Source of the DNA: Paenibacillus lautus NBRC 15380
GTDB lineage: Bacteria > Bacillota > Bacilli > Paenibacillales > Paenibacillaceae
Length of the DNA: 64,000 bases
Direction: 5' to 3'
NCBI RefSeq assembly: GCF_004000945.1
Contig: NZ_BIMF01000001.1
Location: forward strand, 248,001 to 312,000
Shown here: positions 1 to 9,630 of the stretch, in pieces
Position numbering within the stretch: the stretch's first letter is position 1
How the letters are laid out: every line of letters starts with the position of its first letter
Position numbers and translations under genes: made by a program
The notes under the pieces: generated by a model
Database searches by the model: none
What the model saw: only the letters and a program-made list of their open reading frames with translations
What the model was told of the DNA's origin: nothing

Positions 1-2934
1 AGGGGTATGATGCTGACCGTCCGTCACCACTTCCGGTGCATTGAGCGTTGTGTGGGTATGACCTCCAACAATGAGGTCGATGCCTTCAACAGCTTCAGCC
101 AGCGCGAGATCTTTGGCGTACCCCAGGTGGGACAGGGCGATGATCTTGTCAAGCCCCTCCTTCTCCATCGCCTCAACGGCAGCCTGGGCCGAGGTCACCG
201 CATCACGGAAGACCACGTCTTTACCCGGGCTGGAGGTTTCCGCGGTATCTTCGGTCGTTAATCCGAATACCCCGACCTTTTGACCGTCCACCAGAAGCGT
301 GACGTAAGGATAAACCCCGCTATTTGCCGTCGTCTTTGGCTGATCGGTATCGATAACCGCCGGCTTACGGACCAGGTGCGAAATGTTAGCATCGCGGCTA
401 AGATCCACGTTCGCACTGACGAGCGGGAATTGCGCCTTACTGACGAAATCAGCAAGCGTCTTGGTGCCTTGATCGAATTCATGATTACCGAACGTCATCG
501 CGTCATAACCCATATAATTCATGAAGGCCAGATCAGCCAGCCCAAACCATTTGGTGAAATACAGATCGCCGGAGAAGACGTCCCCTGCATCCAGCAGCAG
601 GCTGTTTCCGCCTTCGCTGCGGATCTCCTGAACCAGTGCAGCCCTTCTGGCCACTTCGGCCAGATGCGCATGCGTATCGTTGGTATGCATAACCGTTAAT
701 TTCCATTGCTCTCCTTCCGGCGAATCATCCGTTACGTTAACCGATACTTCCGCTGAACCATAGCCATCCTTGCTCAGGACGGTGATCACGGCTTCACCTG
801 CGGATACCGGCGTAACCAGGCCGTTCTGGTCCACGGCGGCTACCGTTTCGTCGGAGGAACACCAAGCCAGCTCGGCCGAGCCGCCCTGAGCGGGCTCAAC
901 GCTTGCTTGCAATGGTTCCGGGGACCCGCCCGTTTTCAACGTGAGCGATGGCTTATCCACCGTAATTTTGGTCACCTGGAGCTCCAGCAGCGCCACCGTT
1001 CCACTGACCTCATTAGCGACCAGCAGCAGCGGTCTTCCTGTCTTGCTGTCCGCAGCCGGAATAAAGTCCAATCCCTCCGGCCCGGAATCCGACTCAATCC
1101 CGCCGTTAAAATCCCGTGTATTGATGTAGTTCAGAAACGTAGGGTCGGATGGATTCGTTACATCATACGTCATGACGCCGCCAATGCGCTCCAGTCCGAC
1201 AAAAGCCAGCGTCTTCTGTCCGACCTTACCCACGGCAACATATTCCGGCTCCGGGCCTTTCTTGGCGCTGCGGCTGTCCAGATCGGTTTTGTCATTGCTT
1301 GCATTGAAATGATTCGGCAAGCGCTCCGCCGTAATCTTCTCAAAATCACTGCCGCTGTCGTACATCTGGGACAAATTCGCTGCATTCCAGATGGAGAATG
1401 AACGTCCCCCATATAGATACAGCCCTTCATTGCCCATATCGCTCGCAACTTCAACCTTGTCATAGGTTGTCCCTTTGCCCGCTAGGAATTGGGCTGCCGG
1501 CGACGATGGATCCAGATTGGATTTCATTTTGCCGATGTCGCTTTCATTGCTTCGGTCATCCCAGCCGGTAGCGTCCCCTTCGTTCGCGGACAGGATATAC
1601 TGCTGCCCGTTCACGCTGTAGGTCGCAATTCCGTCCGGCATATACATTCCGTAAAAAGGAACGTTCTCAAACTTGATTTCTCCATCCTTCAGCAAATCGA
1701 GCTGATTTTCCGGTTGATTGAAATCCTTATATCCGAGTCCCCGGACCGATTGAATCTGCTTCGAGGCGATATCGACCACGGCTATCGCATTGTTTTCCTG
1801 CAGGGCCACGTACGCTGTCAGCTCGTCCTCCGATAACGCGATGTATTCGGGCTCCAGATCACGAATCGCATCGTCCTTGATTCCGGTGCTGCGAATTTGC
1901 CCGTCCGCTTCCACAAGTCCGCGAATATGTACCTGATCGTCAATGATCGACGGGTCATCAAACTTCAGTTGACTAACTTCGCCTGATAAGGTGTCGATAA
2001 TCGTAATGCTTCCTTCCGGATCAGGAGCGGTCTCCGTACGAGGCTCGCCTTCATCCGCTGTCAGGATATAACGGCCATCGGAAGTATACTTGACCATATC
2101 CGGCTGGATGCCGGTTTCATAAGATCTGATCAAGCCGCCGTCATAGTCGAGTACCAGAACCTTGCCGGCTTTGGCATGATCCTGCTCCTGCACAGCGACC
2201 ACAACCTGCTTCGTCTTGGTGTTGATATCCACGCTGGTCAGGTCCCCATACAGAAAACCGCCCGTGCTTGCCAAGTCTTCCACATTGATCTGCTTGTCCT
2301 TCAGCAAGCTGCCGTCAGCGCCAAGTGACACGATTTCGAGACTTGCCGGCTGGGTTGAACCATTGACTAGATAGAGCTTCCCGTTATCTTTGTTGTATTT
2401 TACAATTTCCGCAACGCCGCCATCCTTATTGGAGGTACCTACGGAATAATGTCCGATCGTTTTCATGGCCAGCTTGTCAGCCACCGGATCAGGGCGTTTC
2501 CCCAATACTTGCAATTTCACAAGCGACTGAGCCGTTGCAGGTACGGCTGCACTATCTTGTACCGTTACCTCAACCGTATATTCGCCCTCTTGTCCAGCAG
2601 CAGGCGTGCCCGTAATAGATCCTGTATCGGACGTAATGTCCAAGCCTGCCGGTAATCCCGTCGCCGAGAAGGTATACGGTGCTTGACCGCCATACACATC
2701 AACGGTTACTGTATATGCTTCTTCTGTATGTGCATCCGGAAGGATCTTATCGGTAATGCCGAAATCAACGGCAGCGATAGCTGTATCTTGTGATGCTGTC
2801 TCCATGCTGGCCGTCTGAAGTATCTCCTGTCCCTCTTCAGCCATCACGGTGCCTGCCGAAAATAGGGAGGCCATCGTGATTTCCGCCGCCATCAACAGCG
2901 AGACTACTTTCATGCTTTTATGCTTCAACTCCAT
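1..2934 (-). CDS. Secreted choice-of-anchor I propeller / 5'-nucleotidase-type phosphoesterase, 3'-truncated by window edge
   Basis: The minus-strand reading frame stays open from an ATG at 2934 to base 1, so at least 978 residues are present and the C-terminus lies outside the window. In order I read a signal peptide (about residues 1-35), an Ig-like domain (about 50-140), a long beta-propeller-like region of the choice-of-anchor I type (about 150-640, with EGDATGWDDRSNESD), a Big_2-like domain (about 650-735) and a calcineurin-like phosphoesterase of the UshA/5'-nucleotidase family. Metal-binding motifs are visible: HTNDTHAH near residue 748, GDVFSGD, GNHEFDQG near 812 and GGHTHT near 962. 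In the family, such enzymes hydrolyse nucleotides or other phosphoesters outside the cell. The start at 2934 was chosen because it begins the signal peptide and follows a GAAGAGGGG purine run, although the spacing is short. The substrate is unknown. Confidence 0.85.
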   Translation of the reverse strand, partial: MELKHKSMKVVSLLMAAEITMASLFSAGTVMAEEGQEILQTASMETASQDTAIAAVDFGITDKILPDAHTEEAYTVTVDVYGGQAPYTFSATGLPAGLDITSDTGSITGTPAAGQEGEYTVEVTVQDSAAVPATAQSLVKLQVLGKRPDPVADKLAMKTIGHYSVGTSNKDGGVAEIVKYNKDNGKLYLVNGSTQPASLEIVSLGADGSLLKDKQINVEDLASTGGFLYGDLTSVDINTKTKQVVVAVQEQDHAKAGKVLVLDYDGGLIRSYETGIQPDMVKYTSDGRYILTADEGEPRTETAPDPEGSITIIDTLSGEVSQLKFDDPSIIDDQVHIRGLVEADGQIRSTGIKDDAIRDLEPEYIALSEDELTAYVALQENNAIAVVDIASKQIQSVRGLGYKDFNQPENQLDLLKDGEIKFENVPFYGMYMPDGIATYSVNGQQYILSANEGDATGWDDRSNESDIGKMKSNLDPSSPAAQFLAGKGTTYDKVEVASDMGNEGLYLYGGRSFSIWNAANLSQMYDSGSDFEKITAERLPNHFNASNDKTDLDSRSAKKGPEPEYVAVGKVGQKTLAFVGLERIGGVMTYDVTNPSDPTFLNYINTRDFNGGIESDSGPEGLDFIPAADSKTGRPLLLVANEVSGTVALLELQVTKITVDKPSLTLKTGGSPEPLQASVEPAQGGSAELAWCSSDETVAAVDQNGLVTPVSAGEAVITVLSKDGYGSAEVSVNVTDDSPEGEQWKLTVMHTNDTHAHLAEVARRAALVQEIRSEGGNSLLLDAGDVFSGDLYFTKWFGLADLAFMNYMGYDAMTFGNHEFDQGTKTLADFVSKAQFPLVSANVDLSRDANISHLVRKPAVIDTDQPKTTANSGVYPYVTLLVDGQKVGVFGLTTEDTAETSSPGKDVVFRDAVTSAQAAVEAMEKEGLDKIIALSHLGYAKDLALAEAVEGIDLIVGGHTHTTLNAPEVVTDGQHHTP

Positions 2935-3034
2935 ATCCCCTCTTCTATCCTTATTTAATTTCAAGTGTAAGGAAGAAGTGTTAACGCATCCTCAATAAAG
3001 CTCGCGGTTTGTGTAAAAAGGGACGCTAAACAGC

Positions 3035-3093
3035 AAAAAAGCCGCGACAGCCATGCCGGGCTTCTGTAAGCGGCAGCTGTATCCTAGCTGCCG
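3035..3093 (-). terminator. Two adjacent hairpins, minus-strand terminator
   Basis: Read on the minus strand, a perfect CGGCAGCT/AGCTGCCG hairpin (3071-3093) is followed by a GCCGC...GCGGC stem that runs into six T (plus-strand A-run 3035-3040). It lies just beyond the small membrane-protein gene and would end its transcript before the upstream region of the phosphoesterase gene. Confidence 0.6.
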
Positions 3094-3168
3094 GCCAACC
3101 TTGAAATCACCTTCATATGTATTGGGATACTCCACTTATCAGAACAAGTAACAGCATCCTCATCGCCT

Positions 3169-3378
3169 TTAATCAATGATTCCAAAATGCCTCATCGTTG
3201 CTATGGTGATCAAAATAACCCAACGTATGAACAGGATGGCCCACATGATCAAAAAGCCCTGAATCAACCGCTCAACCATCCATTCAACCTTGTTATTGGA
3301 AGTATATCTCCGCCTCGGTTTCAACAACCAATGAGCCCAGCCTTTGAACAGACCTATAACCATGAATACCATTCTCAC
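3169..3378 (-). CDS. Small putative membrane protein, unrecognised
   Basis: This 69-residue frame starts with GTG at 3378. An AGGAGGG ribosome site lies 13 bases upstream, which is longer than usual; there is no earlier in-frame start because a TAG precedes it. The protein has a short hydrophobic N-terminus (MVFMVIGLF), a basic segment (LLKPRRRY) and one convincing membrane segment (about residues 41-61, rich in I, L, W and M). I do not recognise a family. Supporting a real gene, a candidate promoter lies upstream (3440-3468), hairpins follow the stop, and the preceding importer operon has its own terminator, so this would be an independent monocistronic unit. It could still be spurious. Confidence 0.45.
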   Translation of the reverse strand: MRMVFMVIGLFKGWAHWLLKPRRRYTSNNKVEWMVERLIQGFLIMWAILFIRWVILITIATMRHFGIID

Positions 3379-3439
3379 GCGGCTGACTTCGCCCTCCTAT
3401 TATTGGATATTCCTTCAGTTCTGTTACCGTAATTTGATC

Positions 3440-3468
3440 ATATCACCCCATTTGGCATATTTCACCAA
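3440..3468 (-). promoter_or_regulatory. Candidate sigma-A promoter for the small membrane protein gene
   Basis: On the minus strand there is TTGGTG (3463-3468), a 17-base spacer and TGATAT (3440-3445), about 60 bases before the GTG start. Both boxes deviate from consensus, so this is a pattern call only. Confidence 0.35.
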
Positions 3469-3479
3469 TTATTTGAGCG

Positions 3480-3513
3480 AAAAAACGCGATCCGGGAATC
3501 TCCCCGAATCGCG
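3480..3513 (-). terminator. Rho-independent terminator of the first importer operon
   Basis: On the minus strand CGCGATTCGGG pairs with CCCGGATCGCG around a short loop and is followed by six T. It begins 24 bases after the stop of the solute-binding protein gene. Confidence 0.9.
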
Positions 3514-3536
3514 CCTTGGATTTATATATCTTTCGT

Positions 3537-5165
3537 TTACTCCGCCTGATAGCGCTCATATGCAGCCTGGTAAACCTCCATGTATCGGTCCAGTCCCATC
3601 TTGTTGAGTGTATTGACATACTCTTCCCATTGGCTGAATGGAGCAGAGCCGTTAACAAATTTAGCTTCCATTTCCTTAACGTAATCCTCAATATCTTTAC
3701 CGATCGAGGACATGACGTCCGTCTCTTCCAATGTAAAGTTAAAATTGTAAAGAATCTCTTTTACAGCATACGGCTTTGCTTTTTCGGCAGCGGCCATTGC
3801 GTTAGGGCGTGTCTCCGAGGCTTTGAACCATTGCTCCCGCACAAAGCCCGGATAGCTGCCCCCGAGCCAAGTGAAATTCTTGGCCAACGCCTGATCCTGC
3901 GTTAATCCGTTTGGATTCTCCGTAATCTCTTTCACATATTCGAGTTGACCGTCAGCGTTTTTCGTATAAGTCTCGCCTTCTTTACCCATGAAATAGAACT
4001 GGGCTCCCTCATCCCCGTAGAAATAATCCATCCAGCGGATCGTGGCTTCCGGATTCGGGTTCTTATCGGTAATCGCAAATGCACCCACGTGAACCATCGG
4101 CACTTTGACGTGAGAATAGAGCTGATCTCCGTGCGGTCCCTTAAGCGCCCCTAGCCCGATGTATTCTTTGCGTCCCATCACCATCTCCGGATTCGGCACA
4201 ATTGTGGAACCGAGCAGGCCCTCCTGCCCTTTCGCATTCAATGCTCCGCCTTCAATCGTGAAGATTTCTTTATCGAGCAGTCCTTCCTGATGCAGCTTGT
4301 TCACGAACTGCAGCATTTCTTTGTACTCCGGCAAAGCCTTTGTGAAGCGCAGTTTCCCTGTGTCCGGATCTATGTCCACCAATTTATGGCCAAGTCCACT
4401 TGTACCAAGTCCCCAAGAGCCCTTCAAGTGATCGATGATCCCGGTAATGCCTGTTGAAGCGAATGGAATCTCATCATGCTGTCCGTTACCGTTCAGATCG
4501 GTTTCCTTGACGGCCTTCAAATACGCATAGAATTCTTCGGTCGTCTGCGGTTCTTTCATCCCGAGTTGATCCAGCCATTCCTGATTAATCCATATTGGTG
4601 TACCAATCAACATGGAGAGCAGCTCAGGATCGTAGAAAGAAGGCAGGGAATAAATATTGCCGTCCGGCATCGTCAGTCCTTTTCGAATATCCGGGTACTG
4701 TTCCATCATTTTTTTGAAATTCGGTGCATATTGATCGATCAGATCGTTCAGCGGTATAAATACCCCTTGCCCGCCATAGCGGGTCAATTCTGCGGAGCTA
4801 ACCCTTGCCGAGTAGAATACATCCGGATAATCACCGCCTGCAAGCGCCAGGTTCCGTTTCTCGGTCAGTGTATCGAATGGAATGAGGTTCCATGTTACAT
4901 TCACATTCGACATCTCTTGATAGGTTTTCCATACGAGGGTTTCCTCGAATTTGCTTCCGTTCGATGGCGACTTGCCCGTGAAGAATGTCAGGTTGAGGGG
5001 CTCGTTCACAATCGGCATCCCGGTTTCGTTAAAATTAGCCTGAGGTGTTTCCCCCTTATCCGTTGCACCTTCCCCGCTTTTACTACCACAGCCTGCCAGC
5101 AATCCGGCTGCCAGCACGGCTGCCAATGTAAGTGAAGCCCATTTTCTCATCGCCATAAATTTCAT
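3537..5165 (-). CDS. Extracellular solute-binding lipoprotein (LplA type)
   Basis: This is a 542-residue substrate receptor of a carbohydrate ABC importer, anchored outside the membrane. The signal peptide ends in a lipobox (LLAGC, lipidated Cys26) followed by a flexible Gly/Ser/Glu-rich linker. The body matches the large LplA-like family 1 binding proteins of Paenibacillus in length and in motifs such as GGDYPDVFY near the N-terminus and the conserved IRWMDYFYGDEG region. The gene is third in a minus-strand operon after the two permeases, 24 bases downstream of the LplC-type permease. No ATPase gene is present, so a shared MsmK/MsmX-like ATPase encoded elsewhere is inferred. The ligand cannot be told from sequence; oligosaccharides of plant or fungal walls are common in this family. 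Confidence 0.93.
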   Translation of the reverse strand: MKFMAMRKWASLTLAAVLAAGLLAGCGSKSGEGATDKGETPQANFNETGMPIVNEPLNLTFFTGKSPSNGSKFEETLVWKTYQEMSNVNVTWNLIPFDTLTEKRNLALAGGDYPDVFYSARVSSAELTRYGGQGVFIPLNDLIDQYAPNFKKMMEQYPDIRKGLTMPDGNIYSLPSFYDPELLSMLIGTPIWINQEWLDQLGMKEPQTTEEFYAYLKAVKETDLNGNGQHDEIPFASTGITGIIDHLKGSWGLGTSGLGHKLVDIDPDTGKLRFTKALPEYKEMLQFVNKLHQEGLLDKEIFTIEGGALNAKGQEGLLGSTIVPNPEMVMGRKEYIGLGALKGPHGDQLYSHVKVPMVHVGAFAITDKNPNPEATIRWMDYFYGDEGAQFYFMGKEGETYTKNADGQLEYVKEITENPNGLTQDQALAKNFTWLGGSYPGFVREQWFKASETRPNAMAAAEKAKPYAVKEILYNFNFTLEETDVMSSIGKDIEDYVKEMEAKFVNGSAPFSQWEEYVNTLNKMGLDRYMEVYQAAYERYQAE

Positions 5166-5189
5166 TTCCTCCTCATGAAATATCCGTAA

Positions 5190-6071
5190 TCAACCTTTAA
5201 TTGCACCAATCATAACACCCTTCACAAAATACTTTTGCAGGAACGGATACAACAGCAGCATCGGCAGATTCGTCACAATGACCGCCGCATATTTGATCGC
5301 CTCCGCATCCATTAGACTTCGTGCCAGTGAATCATCACTGATATCCACCATCTCCTGCATTTGTCCCTGAACCAAAATTTCACGCAGGAACAGCTGCATC
5401 GGATAATTCGCACGGTCTGACAAATAGATCAGCGCACTAAAATACGAGTTCCAGTGGCCCACGGCGTAGAACAGCACCATCACGGCCAGTATCGGACCGG
5501 ATAACGGCAGGACAATGCGCCAAAGCACCCGCATGTTGGAAGCTCCGTCAATAAACGCCGCCTCCTGCATCTCCTTCGGAATGGAGCTTTGAAAGAAGGT
5601 CCGCATGATGATGATGTTCCACACTGATACGGCCGAAGGGATAATGATGGCCCAAATCGTATCCAGCATCCCCAGTTCCTTTACCAGCAAGTAATTGGGG
5701 ATCATCCCCCCGCTGAAGAACATGGTGAATACAATAATCGCCGTGAAAATGCCGCGACCGTTGAAATCGGCTCTGGAAAGCGGATAAGCAGCTGCGATCG
5801 TCATCAGCACATTCAGCGCTGTTCCCGTCGTGGTATAGAGCAGCGTGTTCAGGAAACCCCGCATGATATCCGAATTGGCAAATAATCGTTCGTAACCGAC
5901 AAACGACAATTCCTTCGGCCATAACCATACTTCCCCCCGCATCACCGTTTCCGGAGCGCTGATGGAAGCAATCAGAACAAAAAATAAAGGATACAGTACA
6001 AGGAGCGTAATAAAAGATAGTATAATGTAAATAAATACTCCGGCTATTCGTTCACTGCGGCTTTGCGGCAT
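5190..6071 (-). CDS. Carbohydrate ABC transporter permease (LplC/MalG type)
   Basis: This 293-residue inner-membrane protein has about six transmembrane segments. The permease signature that docks the ATPase is visible as EAAFIDGAS near residue 181, followed by a basic helix and a LPLSGP turn. The C-terminus KYFVKGVMIGAIKG is typical of LplC proteins. It is the second gene of the importer operon, preceded by a GGAGG ribosome site and 16 bases after the LplB-type permease stop. It pairs with that permease to form the channel for the sugar delivered by the downstream lipoprotein. Confidence 0.93.
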   Translation of the reverse strand: MPQSRSERIAGVFIYIILSFITLLVLYPLFFVLIASISAPETVMRGEVWLWPKELSFVGYERLFANSDIMRGFLNTLLYTTTGTALNVLMTIAAAYPLSRADFNGRGIFTAIIVFTMFFSGGMIPNYLLVKELGMLDTIWAIIIPSAVSVWNIIIMRTFFQSSIPKEMQEAAFIDGASNMRVLWRIVLPLSGPILAVMVLFYAVGHWNSYFSALIYLSDRANYPMQLFLREILVQGQMQEMVDISDDSLARSLMDAEAIKYAAVIVTNLPMLLLYPFLQKYFVKGVMIGAIKG

Positions 6072-6087
6072 ATGCCATCATTCCTCC

Positions 6088-7050
6088 TTACCATAGGCTG
6101 TTCTCGCTGACTTTTCGGGCAATCCGGTTTACGGTAATCAGCATGATAAAGTTAACGATGGAGTTAAACAGGCCGACCGCAGCCGAAAAGCTGTACTGGG
6201 CACCCAATATACCGCTCCGGTATACGTTCGTGGCGATGACGTCGGACGCTTCCATATTAAGTGAATTTTGCATCAGGAAGATCTTCTCGAAGCCGACGCC
6301 AAGAACGGAACCGATGTTCAGAATGAGCAGAATCGTCATCGTGGGCGCGATCCCCGGCAGATTAATATGCCAGATTCGCCGGAGCCAGCCCGCACCATCC
6401 ACCTTGGCCGCCTCATGCAGCTGCGGATCGATCCCGGCGAGCGCCGCCAAATAGATAATGGAGCTCCAGCCCATGCCCTGCCACACGCCAGACCACACAT
6501 AAATGCTCTTGAACCAGGAGGGCTCCGTCATGAATGCAATCGGCTCTCCGCCGAAGGAGGTGATAATGTAATTGACTAGGCCGCTGACCGGCGACAGGAA
6601 CATCATGATCATGCCAACGACGACGACCGTGGACAAGAAATGAGGTGCATAAGTTACCGTTTGTACGAATCGGCGAAACCGGCCCGATCTGGCTTCATTG
6701 ATCATCAAGGCCAGAATAATCGGAATCGGAAATCCGACCGCCAACTCATATAACCCGATACCCATCGTATTTTTAATAATGCGCCAAAAATAAAAGCTGT
6801 CAAAAAAGCGCTCAAAATGTTTGAAGCCCACCCATGGGCTATCCACGATCCCCTTGTTAGCCATAAAATCCTTAAATGCAATTTGGACGCCATACATGGG
6901 TACATAATGAAATACAATGAAGTATAACAGAACTGGTGCAAATAAAGCGTATAGCTGCCAGTTTCTGCGCATCTGCATCATTGATCTCCGCCAGACACTT
7001 TTCTTTTGAATTTTTGAATGCGCTTCCACATTGCTTAGCTGACGTTGCAA
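6088..7050 (-). CDS. Carbohydrate ABC transporter permease (LplB/MalF type)
   Basis: This is the first gene of the importer operon. The frame is open from a distal start at 7149, but I choose a TTG at 7050 because a GAGAGGGG ribosome site sits 10 bases upstream and the resulting 320 residues match LplB proteins. The conserved entry YFIVFHYVPMYGVQIAF, about six membrane segments, the docking loop EAAKVDGAGW and the terminal ENSLW are all typical of this subfamily. It forms the heterodimeric channel with the LplC-type partner. The gene is transcribed divergently from an AraC-type membrane regulator whose start is about 290 bases away, which is the usual arrangement for a regulator of its own importer. 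Confidence 0.9.
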   Translation of the reverse strand: MQRQLSNVEAHSKIQKKSVWRRSMMQMRRNWQLYALFAPVLLYFIVFHYVPMYGVQIAFKDFMANKGIVDSPWVGFKHFERFFDSFYFWRIIKNTMGIGLYELAVGFPIPIILALMINEARSGRFRRFVQTVTYAPHFLSTVVVVGMIMMFLSPVSGLVNYIITSFGGEPIAFMTEPSWFKSIYVWSGVWQGMGWSSIIYLAALAGIDPQLHEAAKVDGAGWLRRIWHINLPGIAPTMTILLILNIGSVLGVGFEKIFLMQNSLNMEASDVIATNVYRSGILGAQYSFSAAVGLFNSIVNFIMLITVNRIARKVSENSLW

Positions 7051-7290
7051 AATCGGCAATCCCCTCTCTTTCGTTCTATGCGTCTTCGTGTGTCCCAAGG
7101 TCCACGTCTGCATCATAAACGACCCGAACGCATAAGGGGTATTGACCATTTTAATGATGTCTCGCCTTTCATTGGATGGATGGGCAAAAGCGGCATTTTC
7201 CTAAAGCAATGCTTAAAATCTAAAATATTGACTATCCATTTTTTACGAACGATTAACACGAATCGGGCACAATCCTTAACACTTGTCCTA

Positions 7291-7296
7291 TATAAT
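7291..7296 (+). promoter_or_regulatory. Possible -10 box of the divergent AraC regulator
   Basis: A consensus TATAAT lies 45 bases before the GTG start of the regulator. I find no good -35 at normal spacing, which would fit an activated promoter but also weakens the call. Confidence 0.3.
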
Positions 7297-7341
7297 GTTG
7301 TGAAACCTTGGACGTCAGAAAAATACAAAGGGGGGAAGGCT

Positions 7342-9609
7342 GTGAATTGGATCAGACATAAAAGCCGCAGTGTATTCTTTAAGATTTTTCTGAGCTTTCT
7401 AGCCATCATCGTGTTATTCGGATTTTTCTATACGGTCATCTTCCAGCTTTTTAAGACCAGCCTGCAAAAAGAAATCATCGACACAAGCCAGCAGGCGGTT
7501 CACGATACGGCAGAACGGTTCACCAATCAATTCAGCAGGCTTCAGGTGCTGATGTTCGATATCTACAATCAATCCGAATTAATCGGCTTCAATAATCAGC
7601 TTCGCCATCAGGCCGGAAACGAAGTGAATTATTTGAAAGCCCGTGAAGTGATGATGCAGATGCGGAGCGATATCTATAATCCGCTATTCTTTCTGGAGGA
7701 CACCCTGATTTATCTTCGGGAGTTTGATTTTGTCCTCAGCAAATCCGGAAGCGGCGATGCTTCCTATATGTTGGGCCGATCCTACATGAGCGCTGAGTAT
7801 CCCTATACATTCTGGAAAAACTATACCGACCATCATGAATCCTTCAAACTTCTCCCTGCAGCAACCTACCGGATAAACAACGATTGGTCCGAGAAAAAAC
7901 TGATGCCCTATATCTATAAACAACCGAACAGCCGCTATGAGATCATTGCTCTCATTGATATCGATAAGGCCGCTCAATCCTTCTTCGGCGAGTCGGACGA
8001 TCGTGCCCTGGCGATTCTGAACGCTGAAGGAAAAGTATTGTACGCATCGAACTCCATTAATCAAGATCAGCTTCCGACGTTTGAAGCTGGACAAAAAGCG
8101 GTGCTGAAGGATGGAACCTACTATTTTGCGGAAACCGGATCCGACGGACTGGCTTATGTCTCGGCCGTACCTTATAGCCATGTCTCTGCTCAGTTGAGCC
8201 GGTTAACCGGCGGTTTGCTGCTCATCTTCTGCCTGTCGCTTGGCGTGGCTCTCGCCGCTTCTTATTTCCTAAGCCGCAGATTGCACAAGCCGGTGAAGCA
8301 GATTCTAACCACCGTTCTGAACAGAGCCAGCAGTTCATCGATGCCGGAACCCGGAAGCATCACGGAATACGATCTGATTCAGAACCGGATCCAGGAGCTG
8401 TTCAGGGAAAAGGAAGAAATACGGGATCGCATGAACAAGCATAAATCCGTTCTAACCAGTTACTCTTATATCAGTCAGCTGAAGAGCATCAATACCGATA
8501 TTAGCGAGTGGGAGGATTTCCTGTCGGATGACGGAAGTTTCATCGTGGTTCTGTATCACATCCGTTTCCGGATGAATCCGGTTTATGAGCTCCCCCTCGA
8601 GACCGATCAGGCTGTCCGCCATATGCTGGAGCATATTCATCTGATCACGGCTGAACGCTATCCGGGATCTCATACGTTTCAGATCGAAAAAAATGAGATC
8701 GTATCCATCTTCAAACGGGAGGAGGCTGCCCGCCTGGAGGAACTGCTGCTGGAAATCAAGGACATGTTAAATGAAGAAAAGGAATTGTTCCTTGTCACCA
8801 TCGCAGTCAGTTCCCAGGTGAGCCATTCGTCCGAATTCAATCAAGCCTACCATCAAGTCAAAGGACTGACCGCGCAGGCACAACTCATGGAGGAATCACA
8901 GGTGGTGACCAAGCAGCGGGTGCTTCCAACCACCGTCAACCTGAGCCCGTCACAGGAAAAAGGACTGCTAGACGCGCTGCAATCCGGCAGCGACAGCCGC
9001 TCCCTGCAGATCATCGACCAGGCGCTAGAAGCGATGCAGCGTAAGGAGGCGGGCATTGCGCAATTTCGTTTCTTTGCCGATTCGGTCGCTTCCAAGATTC
9101 TAAGTTATATGGAGATGGCCCAGGTTGATAAAACTTCCGTCCAATCCTTGAAGCAATGGAGCGCAAGATTGACAGAATGCCATTGTTTATCTGATTACCA
9201 AGGGGTATTTCGTCAGCTCGTTGAAGCCTCCTGCGCCCTCATTCGCAAGAAAAAGGATACCGGCGAAGAGCCGCTCATCGCCATGTTCATGAACATTATC
9301 CATAACCAGTATGCCGATGATCTGTCTCTCGACTATCTGTCAGCCAAGCTAAACCTGTCGAGTGCCTACCTCTCCGTCTATATCAAGGAGAAGACCGGTC
9401 TTAACTTCAGTGAACATCTGCTCGGCATCCGTATGAACAAAGCGAAGGAACTACTGGCGTGCACGGACTTAACCGTCAATGAGATCAGCCAACGCGTCGG
9501 GTATCTCAACATCACCTCCTTCAACCGGACGTTTAAGAAGGCCACTGGCATGACGCCGGGCGCGTACCGCCGGCAGCATGTGGTGCAGACCCATGCGAGC
9601 GGATCATGA
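7342..9609 (+). CDS. Membrane-anchored AraC-family sensor/regulator
   Basis: The 755-residue protein begins with GTG at 7342, chosen because GGGGGAAGG precedes it closely and the first membrane helix follows at once (about residues 12-34). An extracellular sensing region (about 40-285) is bounded by a second helix near 288-312, followed by a cytosolic linker and a C-terminal AraC double helix-turn-helix (about 640-745) with the typical IRMNKAKELL and VNEISQRVGY segments. This one-protein architecture is common in Paenibacillus next to LplABC importers and is thought to sense a sugar outside and activate the importer operon. Here it is divergent from that operon, so it is its probable regulator. 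The signal is unknown. Confidence 0.9.
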   Translation: MNWIRHKSRSVFFKIFLSFLAIIVLFGFFYTVIFQLFKTSLQKEIIDTSQQAVHDTAERFTNQFSRLQVLMFDIYNQSELIGFNNQLRHQAGNEVNYLKAREVMMQMRSDIYNPLFFLEDTLIYLREFDFVLSKSGSGDASYMLGRSYMSAEYPYTFWKNYTDHHESFKLLPAATYRINNDWSEKKLMPYIYKQPNSRYEIIALIDIDKAAQSFFGESDDRALAILNAEGKVLYASNSINQDQLPTFEAGQKAVLKDGTYYFAETGSDGLAYVSAVPYSHVSAQLSRLTGGLLLIFCLSLGVALAASYFLSRRLHKPVKQILTTVLNRASSSSMPEPGSITEYDLIQNRIQELFREKEEIRDRMNKHKSVLTSYSYISQLKSINTDISEWEDFLSDDGSFIVVLYHIRFRMNPVYELPLETDQAVRHMLEHIHLITAERYPGSHTFQIEKNEIVSIFKREEAARLEELLLEIKDMLNEEKELFLVTIAVSSQVSHSSEFNQAYHQVKGLTAQAQLMEESQVVTKQRVLPTTVNLSPSQEKGLLDALQSGSDSRSLQIIDQALEAMQRKEAGIAQFRFFADSVASKILSYMEMAQVDKTSVQSLKQWSARLTECHCLSDYQGVFRQLVEASCALIRKKKDTGEEPLIAMFMNIIHNQYADDLSLDYLSAKLNLSSAYLSVYIKEKTGLNFSEHLLGIRMNKAKELLACTDLTVNEISQRVGYLNITSFNRTFKKATGMTPGAYRRQHVVQTHASGS

Positions 9610-9630
9610 ATTGCGGCTGTGACATAAGAA

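Noticed and set aside
2935..3030. PhoP box upstream of the phosphoesterase gene
   Set aside because: TTAACA and TTACAC-like hexamers are present (minus strand) but their spacing does not fit the tandem PhoP pattern.
7051..7149. N-terminal extension of the LplB-type permease to 7149
   Set aside because: The extra residues are hydrophilic and not part of the family, and a proper ribosome site precedes TTG 7050.
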